From Ceratodon purpureus (lineage: Eukaryota > Streptophyta > Bryopsida > Pseudoditrichales > Ditrichaceae), in assembly GCA_014871385.1 (NCBI GenBank), contig CM026432.1:4141271-4205270 (forward strand): a DNA stretch of 64,000 nt, written 5' to 3'. The position numbers and the translations under genes are program-made. This document shows, in pieces, positions 9,870 through 20,717 of this stretch (its first letter is position 1; every line of letters begins with the position of its first letter). Below the pieces are notes generated by a model. It had not been told where the DNA came from, searched no databases, and saw nothing but the letters and a program-made list of their open reading frames with translations.

Positions 9870-12266
9870 ACACTGACTACACTAGTGAGAATGGAGTCTA
9901 CACTAACTCTACACTTCTACAATGATTGCATGAGTTTGTGTGCATTGTGGTAGCTTCTAGCAGGTTCGTTCACCCTCAAACAAATATTTATTCCATCTGT
10001 TTCACAAAGAAACCATGGTTTTCACAAATACTTTGTACCTAAATGAAACCATGGTTTCATTATTAGTAGGAGTAGCAGGTAAGTCTCAGCTCTTGATTTC
10101 AAACGGGGAAATTGCCATGAACCGACACTTAGCAAGGTGACACCAATCGAACGTGTTGTGTCAAAGAACACTTTCTGTTAAAAATGGCAATAGTAGAAAC
10201 GTGTCACTGTTCTTAATTCCGCACTCCAAAAGAAACCCCGATTTCGTTTTCATATTTTTTTAATCCTTTATTTTTTATTTTTAAAAATTATTTATGAAAG
10301 GACTTGCTACCCAAGTACCATATTTTGGAAACAATGTTCTAAAGTACTGAATGTTTGGAGTTTCTCCACTTTCTCTTCTTCTTAACCATTTTCTTTAAGC
10401 AAGGAAGATTTGAGCCCACTGCACCGCTTCTGTTTCAAAAAAATTAAAAATTGTCAAGACTGCCACGTAGGAAATGTCAGAGGCAAAAAAATTAGTTAGC
10501 AAATGGAATGAGTGTGCTTTTTCATAAATGAACGATGATCGAGATACTGAAGGAAACATGCAGCCTTGGAAACTGAGTAGGCAAGAAAGTCTGACATCAG
10601 ACAATTTTGAAAAATTGCCACTTGTCACTTGGATGTAATTTTGGTGAGTGGTAGCTGCGCAAATTTGGCTCAGAGGCACCCAAAAGCTGGCATTCCAGCT
10701 TATCAAGCCGCCTCATTTGAGGACCCGCCCAGCTGGTATTTTCATGAACTCTAGACCATCAGTCTTCCTTATGGGCAGCTATCAAATAGACAATGTGATC
10801 CTTTCCCACAAACCAAAGCAGCCTATGTGATCCTTTGAGGCAAGAGGGGGTGGAATTTTTTAATAAGTTACGGACTTCAGTATGTTGTACTGGAATGCAT
10901 GTTGTACAGCAAGCGCACAACTTGAAGCATTGTCATGGCAAGAGGTTCATAGTTGAATTGATGCCTTGGAATGACGGCGGAAATGGGTGTTGGTGTTTGT
11001 GCGTAGTTGGCATGGAATATCATATTTTGTAGCCGCAAGGACAGTTACCACCATACTACCACTTACAAATATTGTAGTTTTAGTGTTCACGTGTGATATT
11101 TTTGGTGTAAAAATATGAAAAAACCCATCCCCATAATATCCTTAACCGAGCCATAGCATCCTGCATATGGTAGACAATCCTATTTCCAACGTGATTTGTA
11201 ATTGGGGTGTGTTGGCAACTCATTCTATGGTGCTAGAGATTTTTAAAGGTGTGGAAAAGTGTTGTGAATACATTGCAAGTGCCAAAACATTTTACAAAGC
11301 AGTGATACAAACATTTTACAAACATTGATAAAATTATGAAGGTGAAAAATTGGAAAACTGTTGAACCGTCAAATATGGCATGCAATGGCCACCGCATCTT
11401 GAGTTGCAAGGATCGACAAAAGTGCCTATTTCCGACATACCATGTATTCCTTGCCATCAAAGCCTCAGAGCCTCTCCATACTATCAACGCTACTGTTGTC
11501 ACAAAAAAAAAAAAAATCTTGGATTTAAAAACTACTAAATGATTCATATCTTGTACACATAATACTAATTATCATATATTATATGCATATTGTACATGCA
11601 ATAAGGCAATAAGCATACATATTGGCTTCACAATCAAGTCGGAAATAGGTGTGTTCACCATATTGCACATAAGGTAGAAAACCTTATTTTGTTAACCTAC
11701 GTTACCTATGTTACAATTTCTCACACAAATTCTCAAAAAAATACACCTTGATTTAATATCTAAAATTCAAAGGATAAAATTAAATCCACTTCATTTATTC
11801 CTTAAAATAATTTGTATTACTTCATAAATTCTCTATAATAGATATTGGATACCATAATGTGACTTTCAACAAACCTCTATCAAGATTTGTGTTCAATATC
11901 AAAATTTCCTATTATTATAGGCTTTGAATTGATTAAAATTGTACAGTTTGTATAAAACAAATATACAAAGGTTGGGCAATCACAATGAATATGAACCAAG
12001 AAAATCTAGTTTCTTTGGGAGTTGCATTGAATTTTTGAGGGTCTAAAAACTAAAGTACCAATAACCAACATGAAGTGGTTCTAGAACCCAAAATAGGAGG
12101 GTTCTAGAAACAAGTACTAGCAGAACAATAAGTGGACCAATGACAAAGCCCTTAATTCATCCAAAAAACAATATCTTCTGTAACAGTTTGTAGACGCCTA
12201 AAGTAACACGTCACTTGTTCCGCACAGTTATTGGTGCTCTTACCTTAGTGGTCCACGTGCAAAGAA
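9870..12266. other. Intergenic, no supported gene
   Basis: AT-rich sequence with scattered short open frames of no recognisable content. The repeated phrase GAAACCATGGTTTCA near 10030-10060 is a short palindrome. Nothing else could be supported. Confidence 0.5.
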
Positions 12267-12385
12267 CACTACTAGAAAAATGGATTAGGGCGACCAACGA
12301 GTACACCAATGAGCTGGCATAAAATGCCAGACCACCAAACTCATGGTATACTCGTTGGTCCTCCCAAACGATTTTTCTAGTACTG
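12267..12385. mobile_element. CACTA-like MITE, 119 bp
   Basis: The left end reads CACTACTAGAAAAAT and the right end is the complement of CAGTACTAGAAAAAT. The inverted arms run about 50 bp with a few mismatches, including a shared ACCAACGAGTA segment, around a central TGGCAT/ATGCCA stem. The CACTA start and A-rich terminal repeat fit the CACTA superfamily. Flanking triplets GAA and GAG differ by one base, so a 3-bp target duplication is only suggestive. Confidence 0.75.
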
Positions 12386-12534
12386 GAGGAAAAACACTCC
12401 ACTCAAAAAATCAATCATGGAAACCCAATTCAATTTTTTTCTTCAATACATCCAAAAATAGAGTGTATAAGGGAACGCGTTCTACAATAAATCGTAAACC
12501 ACAAAACTCAATTTCCGAGAGGAGATTATTTTTT

Positions 12535-12803
12535 TCAAAAAAAGAAATATTTGTGTACGAGGTGGCAAACCTGCTATGGTGTTATGGTAACAAAAAAAAA
12601 AAAAGAGGAAAAAAAAAACTTACAGCCAACGTCGGGTGAAGGTCCCCAACGGCAATGCAACCCCTGGCTGCCGCATTGATTATCATTTGTGTTGTCCCTT
12701 GAGGCATGGTCACACAACTGGAAAGAACGTGGGGGCGCCTCGCCTCGGAAGCAGCACCCGAGCGACGGCGACGACGACGAACACCCATTTGATTCTCCTT
12801 CAC
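12535..12803 (-). CDS. Doubtful two-exon small ORF (71 codons)
   Basis: Exon 12803-12624 opens with ATG, encodes an Arg-rich start (GVRRRRRRSG) and then GCIAVGDLHPTLA, and ends exactly at a GTAAGT donor. After a T-rich intron, an acceptor TAGCAG is followed by exon 12570-12535 ending in TGA. The segment AVGDLHPTL faintly recalls the metal-binding GDLHGD motif of PPP-type phosphatases but lacks its second Gly-Asp, so I do not assign it. The splice signals are good, the coding content is weak. It may be a gene fragment or a 5' exon of something lost. Confidence 0.3.
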
Positions 12804-13915
12804 AACACAGCCACCACCTCCACCACCACCATCACAAGCTACAACAACAGCAAACCATCACTCAACTCTCTCACAACTTAGAAACAAGGCCCACAACTTA
12901 GACACACAACATAGTTACTAGATTCGCTCTGGAACAAGCACTAAGTTAGCTGTCACTCTTGCTGGCAATGCTCACACCATTCTCAGATTGTACCATTTCT
13001 GTGTAGCTTAGTACAGGAACACTACTAGTGTATCAAGTTAGTACTAAGTTGTCATAGTAGGCAGAAAGCATACTTCATCTCTCTGTTGTTGTACCTTCGC
13101 CTTTCTTCACCTTGAAGTTGCGTCTGCTGGGCTGCCATCTTTCCACCCCAAGCAAGCATTTTTTGCATTTTTTGCATTTTTTGCATTTTTTTGCATTGTT
13201 TTTTCGCTTGTTTTTCTGTACGTGAGGACAGGTGGAGGGTGAAAGTGCTGCTTTTTTGGTTTCGGGGGTGGTGGTTTGGAGGTTTGGAGTGTTCGGAGAG
13301 GTTGACGTACTTGGGGAGTGATAATATTATTATTATTGTTATCTTTTTTTCTCTTTGTTTTTCCTTGGGGAGGTTCGGGGTTAAGGTAGCGGTGAGTTCG
13401 TGGAGGGGTGTGTTGTTGTTGTCGGTTTTCGGAGAGAGGTGTTGTGGAAGGTGTAGCATTTTTGGTAAGGGGTCATGGGAGTGGACGTGAACCTAGTGAT
13501 CTGCTTGATCGAGCATTTTGGAGGAGTTTGAGAGAGTTGGGAGTTTTTCTGAGGGATTCTGTGGTATGGTAGGTTCGGAATTCATCTAGTTTTTTTCTGG
13601 TTTTTTGATTTGGAAGAAACTTTCTGTTTTCGGAGTCGCCAGTTTTCTTCTTGTAGCTGTTGGATTAGGAACTCGTACGTGATCCTTAAGCAGTTGAGGG
13701 CATACACTGTATTGTTTCTAGAAGTTGTGTCTGTAAACTTTCTGGTTAGTATACTGGCGCTACAATAGTGGCGAAGTGGAAGGGAGCGGTGGTGAGCAGT
13801 GATTAGGAAAAAAATTGCTATAATTATGTGAGGAGCATCTGGCTCCAGGGCAACGTCCGTGACGTGCACAGCAAAATCATAAGCGTAGATCTCCCTTAGT
13901 TCGTCTGTCTTCCTA
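12804..13915. other. Intergenic and probable 5' region of the kinase gene
   Basis: Begins with CAC/CAA-rich low-complexity DNA (12790-12860). An imperfect repeat of GCATTTTTT lies at 13156-13197. G/T-rich sequence follows up to the kinase exon. Earlier kinase exons could lie here, but I could not identify a signal peptide or extracellular domain. Confidence 0.4.
13156..13197. repeat. Minisatellite of GCATTTTTT units
   Basis: Four to five consecutive GCATTTTTT units, one with an extra T. Simple-sequence expansion. Confidence 0.85.
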
Positions 13916-15753
13916 ATGTGTTCGTGCGTCGGCCCCATCTATGTTTACTTGGGCGCAGAACTTTCCTCTTTTTTCAACACCTGGGTTGGTTGGTCCGCTT
14001 GGCCTCTCAAGCGGTTGGAAAATGAGAATCTTAAGGCCGCCAATGGCGCTACACATCTGGTGAAGCAGCCTACACTTAAGTCCAACGTCACCTTCAAGTA
14101 CAAGGAGCTGCAAGATGCCACGGGATCGTTTAACAAGAAAAACCTTATCGGGGTCGGGGGTTTTGCAAAGGTATTCAGCTCGACCATTTTCTTCGATCTT
14201 CTCTCTTGATTGTAACTCGTTCTTCTAAAGTTGTGCTTTGGAATATTTTCTGTTTCCGTTTTTTTTTTTTTTTGGTTTTTTTTTGGGGATGTTTTCCCAA
14301 CGTTCTTTTTGTTGTTGTGGAATTTTGGTAGAACGTTGCGGTGATTTCGAATCCTCACTTATTTCGATGCATTTAGAGGAATTGCTCTATCTGTTCTGAA
14401 GAGAATAAATTTGAGAATCTATGGAAGGAAATTTCTAGAGATTCATTGAAATGCAAATGCAAGTGATCAGATAGTAATTTCGATCGAGTAATAAACCTGT
14501 GTTTTTCTTGTTTGTTATTGCAGGTGTACAAAGCCACACTCCCAGATTCCAGAGTGGTGGCGGTGAAAAAGCTCGTTGGGAGAACCAAGCAAAGTGATCG
14601 TGAATTCCGGGCAGAGATTGAGACGGTGGGCAATTGTCGCCACCCTAATCTGGTCCGATTGCTTGGATATTGCAGGACGAAAGATGGGAAGCTGCTGGTA
14701 TACGAGTACTTCGAAAACGGAAGTCTCAACAAGTTTATGAGACGAAATCCTGGTTGCAAGGAAACGCACCTTGACTGGGATACCAGGCTCAAGATTGCCT
14801 TGGGCGCGGCTGAAGGTTTGGCTTACCTCCACAGGCGGGACCCTCGCATCATCCACCGTGACGTGAAGGCGAGCAACATCCTCTTGGACAAGAATTTCGA
14901 GGCGAAGGTGTCTGATTTCGGCCTAGCCAGGCTCATTGATCCGTCAAAGACCCATGTGACCACCTTCATTGCAGGAACGAAAGCCTACATCGCTCCCGAG
15001 TATCAGAGAAGCCTCCGGCTGACTGTCAAGTGCGACGTGTATAGCTATGGCATTGTATTGTTGGAGTTGCTCACGGGCAAGGATCCTTCCATGGGCAGAA
15101 ATTTTGACATTATCGCATGGGTGAAGAGGCGAATGGGCAGCTCACCCGATTTTTTTGACGTGCGCATGATTGATTCGTGCGACGAGGATGCCAACAAGGA
15201 AGCCATGACGAAAACACTGCACCTTGCACTGGAGTGTACCAATACTTCCCCACACAATCGGCCGTCCATGGATGAGGTTGTCCAGCAGCTGAAGAGCTTC
15301 CAGAAACCTGCCAAACCTGTAGTTGATCACAAGGAGCAGAAAGACGAGGAGGCACATGATTCAGAGAACAGGGAATCCATCCAACAGGACGAGACCACTT
15401 CGCTTCTTCCAATCGGAGAATCGAGTGATACTCAACCCTCTAGTGCTGTGACTTCTCTAGGAATGGAAGATGATGTGTTTCCTGACAAAGCCCTGGACAA
15501 ATTGTATGAGAGACCTTACATGGTGAGGGTGGTGTCAACGCCGATCCTGAGTGAATATGCACATACAAAAGGACCTGATGATACTCGTGATGTTGTGACG
15601 ATTGAGGATATTCGCTTGGAGAGTCAGCAGTGTACTCTAGAACTTGAGAACACTGCCGACTGGCCACCGTTTTCTGGGACAGAATCAAGACGGCCTAGTC
15701 CTGACAGTGCAGATTATATTCGGAAGGACTACTCTCGGTGCGAGTCCTTTTGA
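13916..15753 (+). CDS. Receptor-like / receptor-like cytoplasmic Ser/Thr kinase, 494 codons as modelled
   Basis: Plant RLK/Pelle-family kinase. Modelled as exon 13916-14170 (donor GTATTC) joined in phase to 14524-15753 (acceptor TTGCAG). Counting from Met 13916: FKYKELQDATGSF precedes the Gly loop IGVGGFAKVYKA; Lys100 in VAVKK; HRD at 196-198 followed by VKASN; DFG at 216-218; APE at 242-244. It is thus an RD kinase with all core catalytic residues. The activation segment reads GTKAYIAPEY instead of the usual GTxGYxxPEY. After the kinase comes an acidic Ser/Glu-rich tail of about 140 residues ending DYSRCESF. No ectodomain or clear membrane span is visible, so it is either cytoplasmic or its 5' exons were missed; the true start is uncertain. 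Confidence 0.82.
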
Positions 15754-18467
15754 TGATTGATTCAGGTGAACTGGGAGCAGCATAGATTCAAGCAGGTATG
15801 GAAGAGAATGCTTTAAATGTTTTAAGCAGATACTCGCTGGCCACACAGTTGCACAGTTACATTGATGGTGCTACATCTAAAGAATAGGGCAGACTCAGCC
15901 TTTTGAGGGCGAAGATAACTGTAACATATGCTTTGTTGAGTAGAATTTTTGGGTGGTTGTGGGAAGCAGCCTCCATTACTGCTTGTATGATTATGTGATT
16001 TTTTTTTCAACTCTTTTTTTTCGTTTACTTATTCCCAATTAGAACAGATTAAGATAGAGTCATGAAACTCAGAAGAAGAGCTGAATTAGTTGGTAACAGA
16101 TAGAAATTCTGGTGTATTGGGGTCTACTGTAATATTGGTCTACATGATGGCCGTGGATCGCACACGGTTACCTTGGAGGACTTATTGTGCAGTGGCGAGG
16201 AGTTTAGATACGTGAATTGAGCAGCAGCTTATGTGTAAACGTCTTAAATCTCTGACAGATCTTGAGTTGTCATAGTAACATACTAGACTTCAGCACATTG
16301 TAAATCCCTTTTAGGGATTCTCTTAGAATTATGGTTCAGTTTGAATTTAACATATAGCTTGGCATTGAAACTATGTCTGATGCACAACGAGGAAACATCG
16401 AAGTATACTCCTTGAGCAACTCTTTCAGGTTTTAAGCTTTCATTGCTACGTACTGAGGTCTGAGAATTTGCTCTGTAGCAAGGTTTCATCGAAGATTTAT
16501 CTTACTGATCAAACAGCCGAGTGAAATGCCGAACAAGTTACTACCGATCACTTCAGCATTGCCATTTGGAAGAGGGACCTTGGAGCAGCAAGGGAAGAAT
16601 GAAAACTTGAACACGTCAAGGTTAATCTAGCCATTGAAGCATCTTTTAGGTTACTGAGGGGTCCCTAATGACCGTCCAATTTATGCAAAGAATATGCATT
16701 TGTCCCACATCGACTTACCAATTCTGCCAAAGTGGACAAATCAGCTGGCCTGTTAAAATATTCGGTACTAAGTTTAGCAGAGGCCGCATGGAATTTGAGT
16801 GGCTTTCAATTCCTTTAAGTCGGACTCTGCTCAGTGGTCCTTTGTCTTACTGTTGTCCTGTAGGTGGTGTAAATGCTTCAAAGTTCAAACCGAGTGACCG
16901 TTTCCACAGAACTCCATAGGCCAGTAACACTTCAAACTTCAAAACCCTTATCTGACACAGATTTTTTCACCTCCCAAGTGTTTGTTGTAGTGAAGTCAGA
17001 AACTTGAAAGGTGTCAAAGTCACAAAGAAAAAACATTCAGCTTTCTATCACATCGGCATTTGCATCAACAACTTTCTGTTCCTCCTTTTGACTGCCCACA
17101 GTAGCCTTTGCATTCGTTCAGCACCAGGGACTGTCATAAAAAACCAACATATATGAAGCCTGGAGGACAGTACCAGTACCTTACATGGACAGCAAAAGCT
17201 TCTGTCCAATCTATCCCCAACCCACGTTCAGATTAGGCCATGAACACAAAAATATCACTGCCATTATACTACATTATTCAGCCATTACCAATCATTATTA
17301 TTTTACTCAAACAAATCAAAATTCCCGCACCAGGTTACCGAACATTTGAAACTATTATTTGAAAACCCTCACCGGTATTTGAATTTGCTAATACTGCTGC
17401 ACCATCGTCGGCTCGCCGTTCAATCCCCTTAAAATAACCCCAAAAATTCACAAAACCCGGCCAATCACGAGCACCCCAAACTTCCACCTCCTGACAACGC
17501 TCAAATCCCACGCTGACACCAGTTGAATTGAAAAATCATGTCGCAAATGCACCAACCCTGGTGCGAAGATCCATAAAAAGCTCTCCGAAATAAGAAACTA
17601 AATAACTTCTCAAACCGTGCAAAACTACTGTATTCCGCAGCTGCTTGACCAACCCAGCCCCAAATAAAATGGGAAGAATGTGCAGGCTCACCGCGACCAT
17701 GTCCTCGCTCACATCATCCGGTAAATCATAACCTCTCTCCTCATCATAGAGATCATCGTCACCACCACCATCATCATCTCCACCATCACAACCACCATCA
17801 CAACCATCATCACAACAATCATCATAACCAACATCATCAGTGCCGGAGACGGCAAGATGGAGCTATCGGTGACAGTCTAGACAAGCGCAAAAACTAGGTT
17901 ATGTAACGATTCAACCGCATGTTGAAGAGTTGGTTTTTGCTAGAGATGGTAGAGATTAGAAGAGAGGAGAGGAGAGTTTGAAATCAGAAGGGTAAGAGTG
18001 AAGAACCGTAAGTTGGAAAAGCAGCGCGTGATAAGTGCGGCATTGAAGGCATGGAGTCGCGACATTGATGACATATCCCTGCGAGGGTGCGGAAATCGGG
18101 GACGGAAGCGATAGGGGAGCTTGGTCCGGAAAGGGGAGGAGGCAAAAGGCGAAGTTCATGCCAGGTTGTGGATGAGGGATCACCGGTGCCCCTGGTCTGG
18201 GGATTTGTGCGCCAGGAGCCGGCGTGGCGTCACCGTTTCTGGAGGTGGGTTTGAACTCATCGCCCTTCGTGGACGTTAGTTTGCAGTTTGTGGCTGTGAA
18301 GGCCTGGGAAGGACGGGGCGAGAGTGATAGGAGAGGGTTGTGGGTTGGAGATGGTGGAATGGAGGGTGCGGAGACGCGATTTGGATTGAGTTGAGTTGTA
18401 GGTTTGTGGGTTTCGGAGAGAGAGGAGGAATTGGGAGGGATTTTGGGGTGAAGGAGGAGTTGGAGCG
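15754..18467. other. Intergenic; 3' UTR of the kinase and 5' region of the next gene
   Basis: No supported gene. The last part, about 17735-17850, is a run of CAT/CAC/CAA triplets, and 17955-17980 is GA-rich. Both could belong to the 5' leader or promoter of the SPTR-repeat gene. Confidence 0.5.
17735..17850. repeat. CAT/CAC trinucleotide-rich low-complexity tract
   Basis: An imperfect trinucleotide microsatellite of CAT, CAC and CAA units, about 600 bp upstream of the SPTR-repeat ORF. Confidence 0.8.
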
Positions 18468-20717
18468 ATGGCTGTGGCGGCGTTCAAGTCGACGACGCGG
18501 CGGCAATGGGACATCCGGGGGGTAGAAATCGAGGGATCGCCGGTGCCCGCCACGCCGCGATCGATGAACCAGAGTCCGACTCGACGCTCCACTTCGCGCA
18601 ATCTTTCCCCCACGCGGCGGTCCATGTCGCGCGCCCCGAGCCCTACCAAGGACAGGCGACGGTCGATGTCGAAGGCGCCCAGTCCGACTCGCGGCCGCCG
18701 CGGCGTGTCGCGTGAGCCCACTGCTCGTCGCTCCCTCTCCAAGGCGCCCAGTCCCACTCGCGGCCGCCGCGATGCCTCACGGGAGCCTACTGCTCGTCGC
18801 TCTCTCTCCAAGGCGCCTAGTCCCACCCGCCGCACAATGTCGCGCGTTGTGAGCCCTCCCAAGGAGAGGCGAAGCTCTGAGTTGGTCACTCGCAATCCGA
18901 GCCCTACGAGAGGGCGGCGAGGCGTTTCGCGAGGTCCCAGCCCGACGAGAGGACGACGAGGAGTGTCTCGAGGTCCTAGCCCTACGCGAGGCCCGAGCCC
19001 GACGAGGGGAAGGAGAGGAGTCTCTCGGGGTCCAAGCCCGACGCGAGGACGAGCATTTCGAGGTGCGAGTAGAGGGCCGAGCCCCACGCGAGGAAGGAGA
19101 GGAGTCTCCCGGGGTCCTGAGCAGCGAGTTCCTGCTACTCCTGCTCGGACCGTTTCGCGTGCCACCAGTCCTGGAAGGAGAGTGTCCACTGCGGGATTGG
19201 GTTCGCGAGCTGGCTCTCCGGAGAAGACTGCTGCGCGGCCTGTGGGGCGTGTGCTCAGGAGAACGCAGAGCTCTGCTGAAATGGCCCTCTCACAGTTCCT
19301 TGCTGATGCTTCGGTTGTGTCTGGTTCGCCTCCGGCTACTGCTAGTCGGCATAGCGGCATTGGATTGAGGGGCTCCCCTGCGAGGTCTTCTCGGACGCTG
19401 CCTAGTGATTCTGAGAGCGAAGTGGAGCCACGGTATGCGAGGAGGCTGGATAGGAGTTTCAGCAGTCGGAGGGATAGTTCCGATAATGAGAGTGTTCAGT
19501 CTTCGAGATCGGCGAACAAGAGGACTAGCGGGTTGCGACATGGGAGCTTGAGGAGATCGTCTACTACGCAGCATGAGTTGCGTAGGTCGTTGGCGAATTT
19601 GGAGATTTCGGATAGTTCCACGCCGGTGTATTATCAGAAGCCGAAGCCTGCGATTCCTGAGGATCATCGCCATGTGGTGAATGATGATGGGGAGGCGCAA
19701 GGGGAGGAGAAGACGATCGAGGAGAAGACCATCCAGGAGGTTCATACGCAGGCGGTAGTGCAAACTTTATGTTATAATTGTTTGTATGATGTTTCTGCCT
19801 CTGCAGATGTCCCGCAGGACGCTGTGTCCCCTGTGGGTGCTGTGAAGATGAAAGGGCTTGGTAATTCGAGGGAAGCGCCCCCTGGAGATGTGGATTTCAT
19901 CACGTTGTATAATGCGAGGTGTGCTGAAGTTCGGCGGGCCGTGTCGGATGCGAAAGTTGAGCTGGAGAATGTGAAGGAGGATGAGCTCCGGAAGGTTATA
20001 GAAGCGAGGCTGGAGCTTTCTGAGAAGAAGGTTTCGGATCTTTGGTCGCAGTATGCTACAGAGGAGCAACGGTGTCTACACCTGGTGAAGTCTGTGAAGG
20101 ACATTCAGGAAGGGTCTGGCACGTTCGATGTGGATCCAGATGAGCTCGGTGAGGAAGTGACACTCCCGGAGGAGCAGGATTTGAAGCCCCACAATCACCG
20201 CTATCCCTTGGACGATATGGACGAGACAGACTTCATTAGGCAGTCACTAGATGAGGAGGCAGCTCGATATTTTGAAGAGTGTGCCATCATAGCCAACTTT
20301 GATGCGAATGTTGCAGATGACATATCAGTATCCAGTTCTAGGGTTAGTGATGGTGAGACGACTGTGAATGACGACCCCAGACCGTCGCGAAGACAGAGTT
20401 CGGACAGCCAAGAGTTTACGTCCGTCAGGAAGAGGCAGATCACGCCCCTTGGTGACGAGGGAATGCTCTTGCCATGGTTGGATTGGGAGCCGGAAGTAGA
20501 CCTAGGGCGCAAGGAGCGTCTTGAGAAGGCAGTCTCCGACTTTCGGAAGTGGAAGAGTTCATGGGCTCGAAAGTCAGTGGAATGGGGCAAAAGCTCTACC
20601 CGTGAGCGTGGCAAGGATGAAGGTGCCGCCAATGTGGACGAGTTTTTGTTCGAGAGGACTCGATTGCAGTCTCGCGTTGCCCAGGGCAGGATGCTTGTAT
20701 GCGGAGGAAAGCGGTAA
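18468..20717 (+). CDS. Intronless 749-aa protein with N-terminal SPTR repeats, function not recognised
   Basis: A single long ORF with strong GC-rich coding character. Residues 1-260 are basic and repetitive, with about 15-20 copies of SPTRG/SPTRR-type motifs separated by RRGVSRGP or RRSLSKAP. A Ser/Arg-rich low-complexity stretch follows (260-380). The C-terminal half includes a predicted helical, charged segment (about 490-560, ITLYNARCAEVRRAVSDAK onward) and two conserved-looking acidic stretches (DMDETDFIRQSLDEEAARYF; LPWLDWEPEVDLGRKERLEK). SP-T-R repeats resemble proline-directed kinase sites and the basic arrays of microtubule-binding proteins, so a cytoskeletal or nuclear role is possible but only inferred. 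I looked for the QWRF signature of AUGMIN8-like proteins and did not find it. ATG 18468 is the first in frame. Confidence 0.88.
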   Translation: MAVAAFKSTTRRQWDIRGVEIEGSPVPATPRSMNQSPTRRSTSRNLSPTRRSMSRAPSPTKDRRRSMSKAPSPTRGRRGVSREPTARRSLSKAPSPTRGRRDASREPTARRSLSKAPSPTRRTMSRVVSPPKERRSSELVTRNPSPTRGRRGVSRGPSPTRGRRGVSRGPSPTRGPSPTRGRRGVSRGPSPTRGRAFRGASRGPSPTRGRRGVSRGPEQRVPATPARTVSRATSPGRRVSTAGLGSRAGSPEKTAARPVGRVLRRTQSSAEMALSQFLADASVVSGSPPATASRHSGIGLRGSPARSSRTLPSDSESEVEPRYARRLDRSFSSRRDSSDNESVQSSRSANKRTSGLRHGSLRRSSTTQHELRRSLANLEISDSSTPVYYQKPKPAIPEDHRHVVNDDGEAQGEEKTIEEKTIQEVHTQAVVQTLCYNCLYDVSASADVPQDAVSPVGAVKMKGLGNSREAPPGDVDFITLYNARCAEVRRAVSDAKVELENVKEDELRKVIEARLELSEKKVSDLWSQYATEEQRCLHLVKSVKDIQEGSGTFDVDPDELGEEVTLPEEQDLKPHNHRYPLDDMDETDFIRQSLDEEAARYFEECAIIANFDANVADDISVSSSRVSDGETTVNDDPRPSRRQSSDSQEFTSVRKRQITPLGDEGMLLPWLDWEPEVDLGRKERLEKAVSDFRKWKSSWARKSVEWGKSSTRERGKDEGAANVDEFLFERTRLQSRVAQGRMLVCGGKR

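Noticed and set aside
18257-19360. 367-codon open frame on the - strand, Arg/Leu/Gly-rich repeats
   Set aside because: It is the antisense shadow of the SPTR repeat array; repeat periodicity keeps the opposite frame open. No domain of its own.
18468-20717. Assignment as a QWRF/AUGMIN8 protein
   Set aside because: The basic Ser/Pro-rich N-terminus is suggestive, but the QWRF signature was not found in the C-terminal half.
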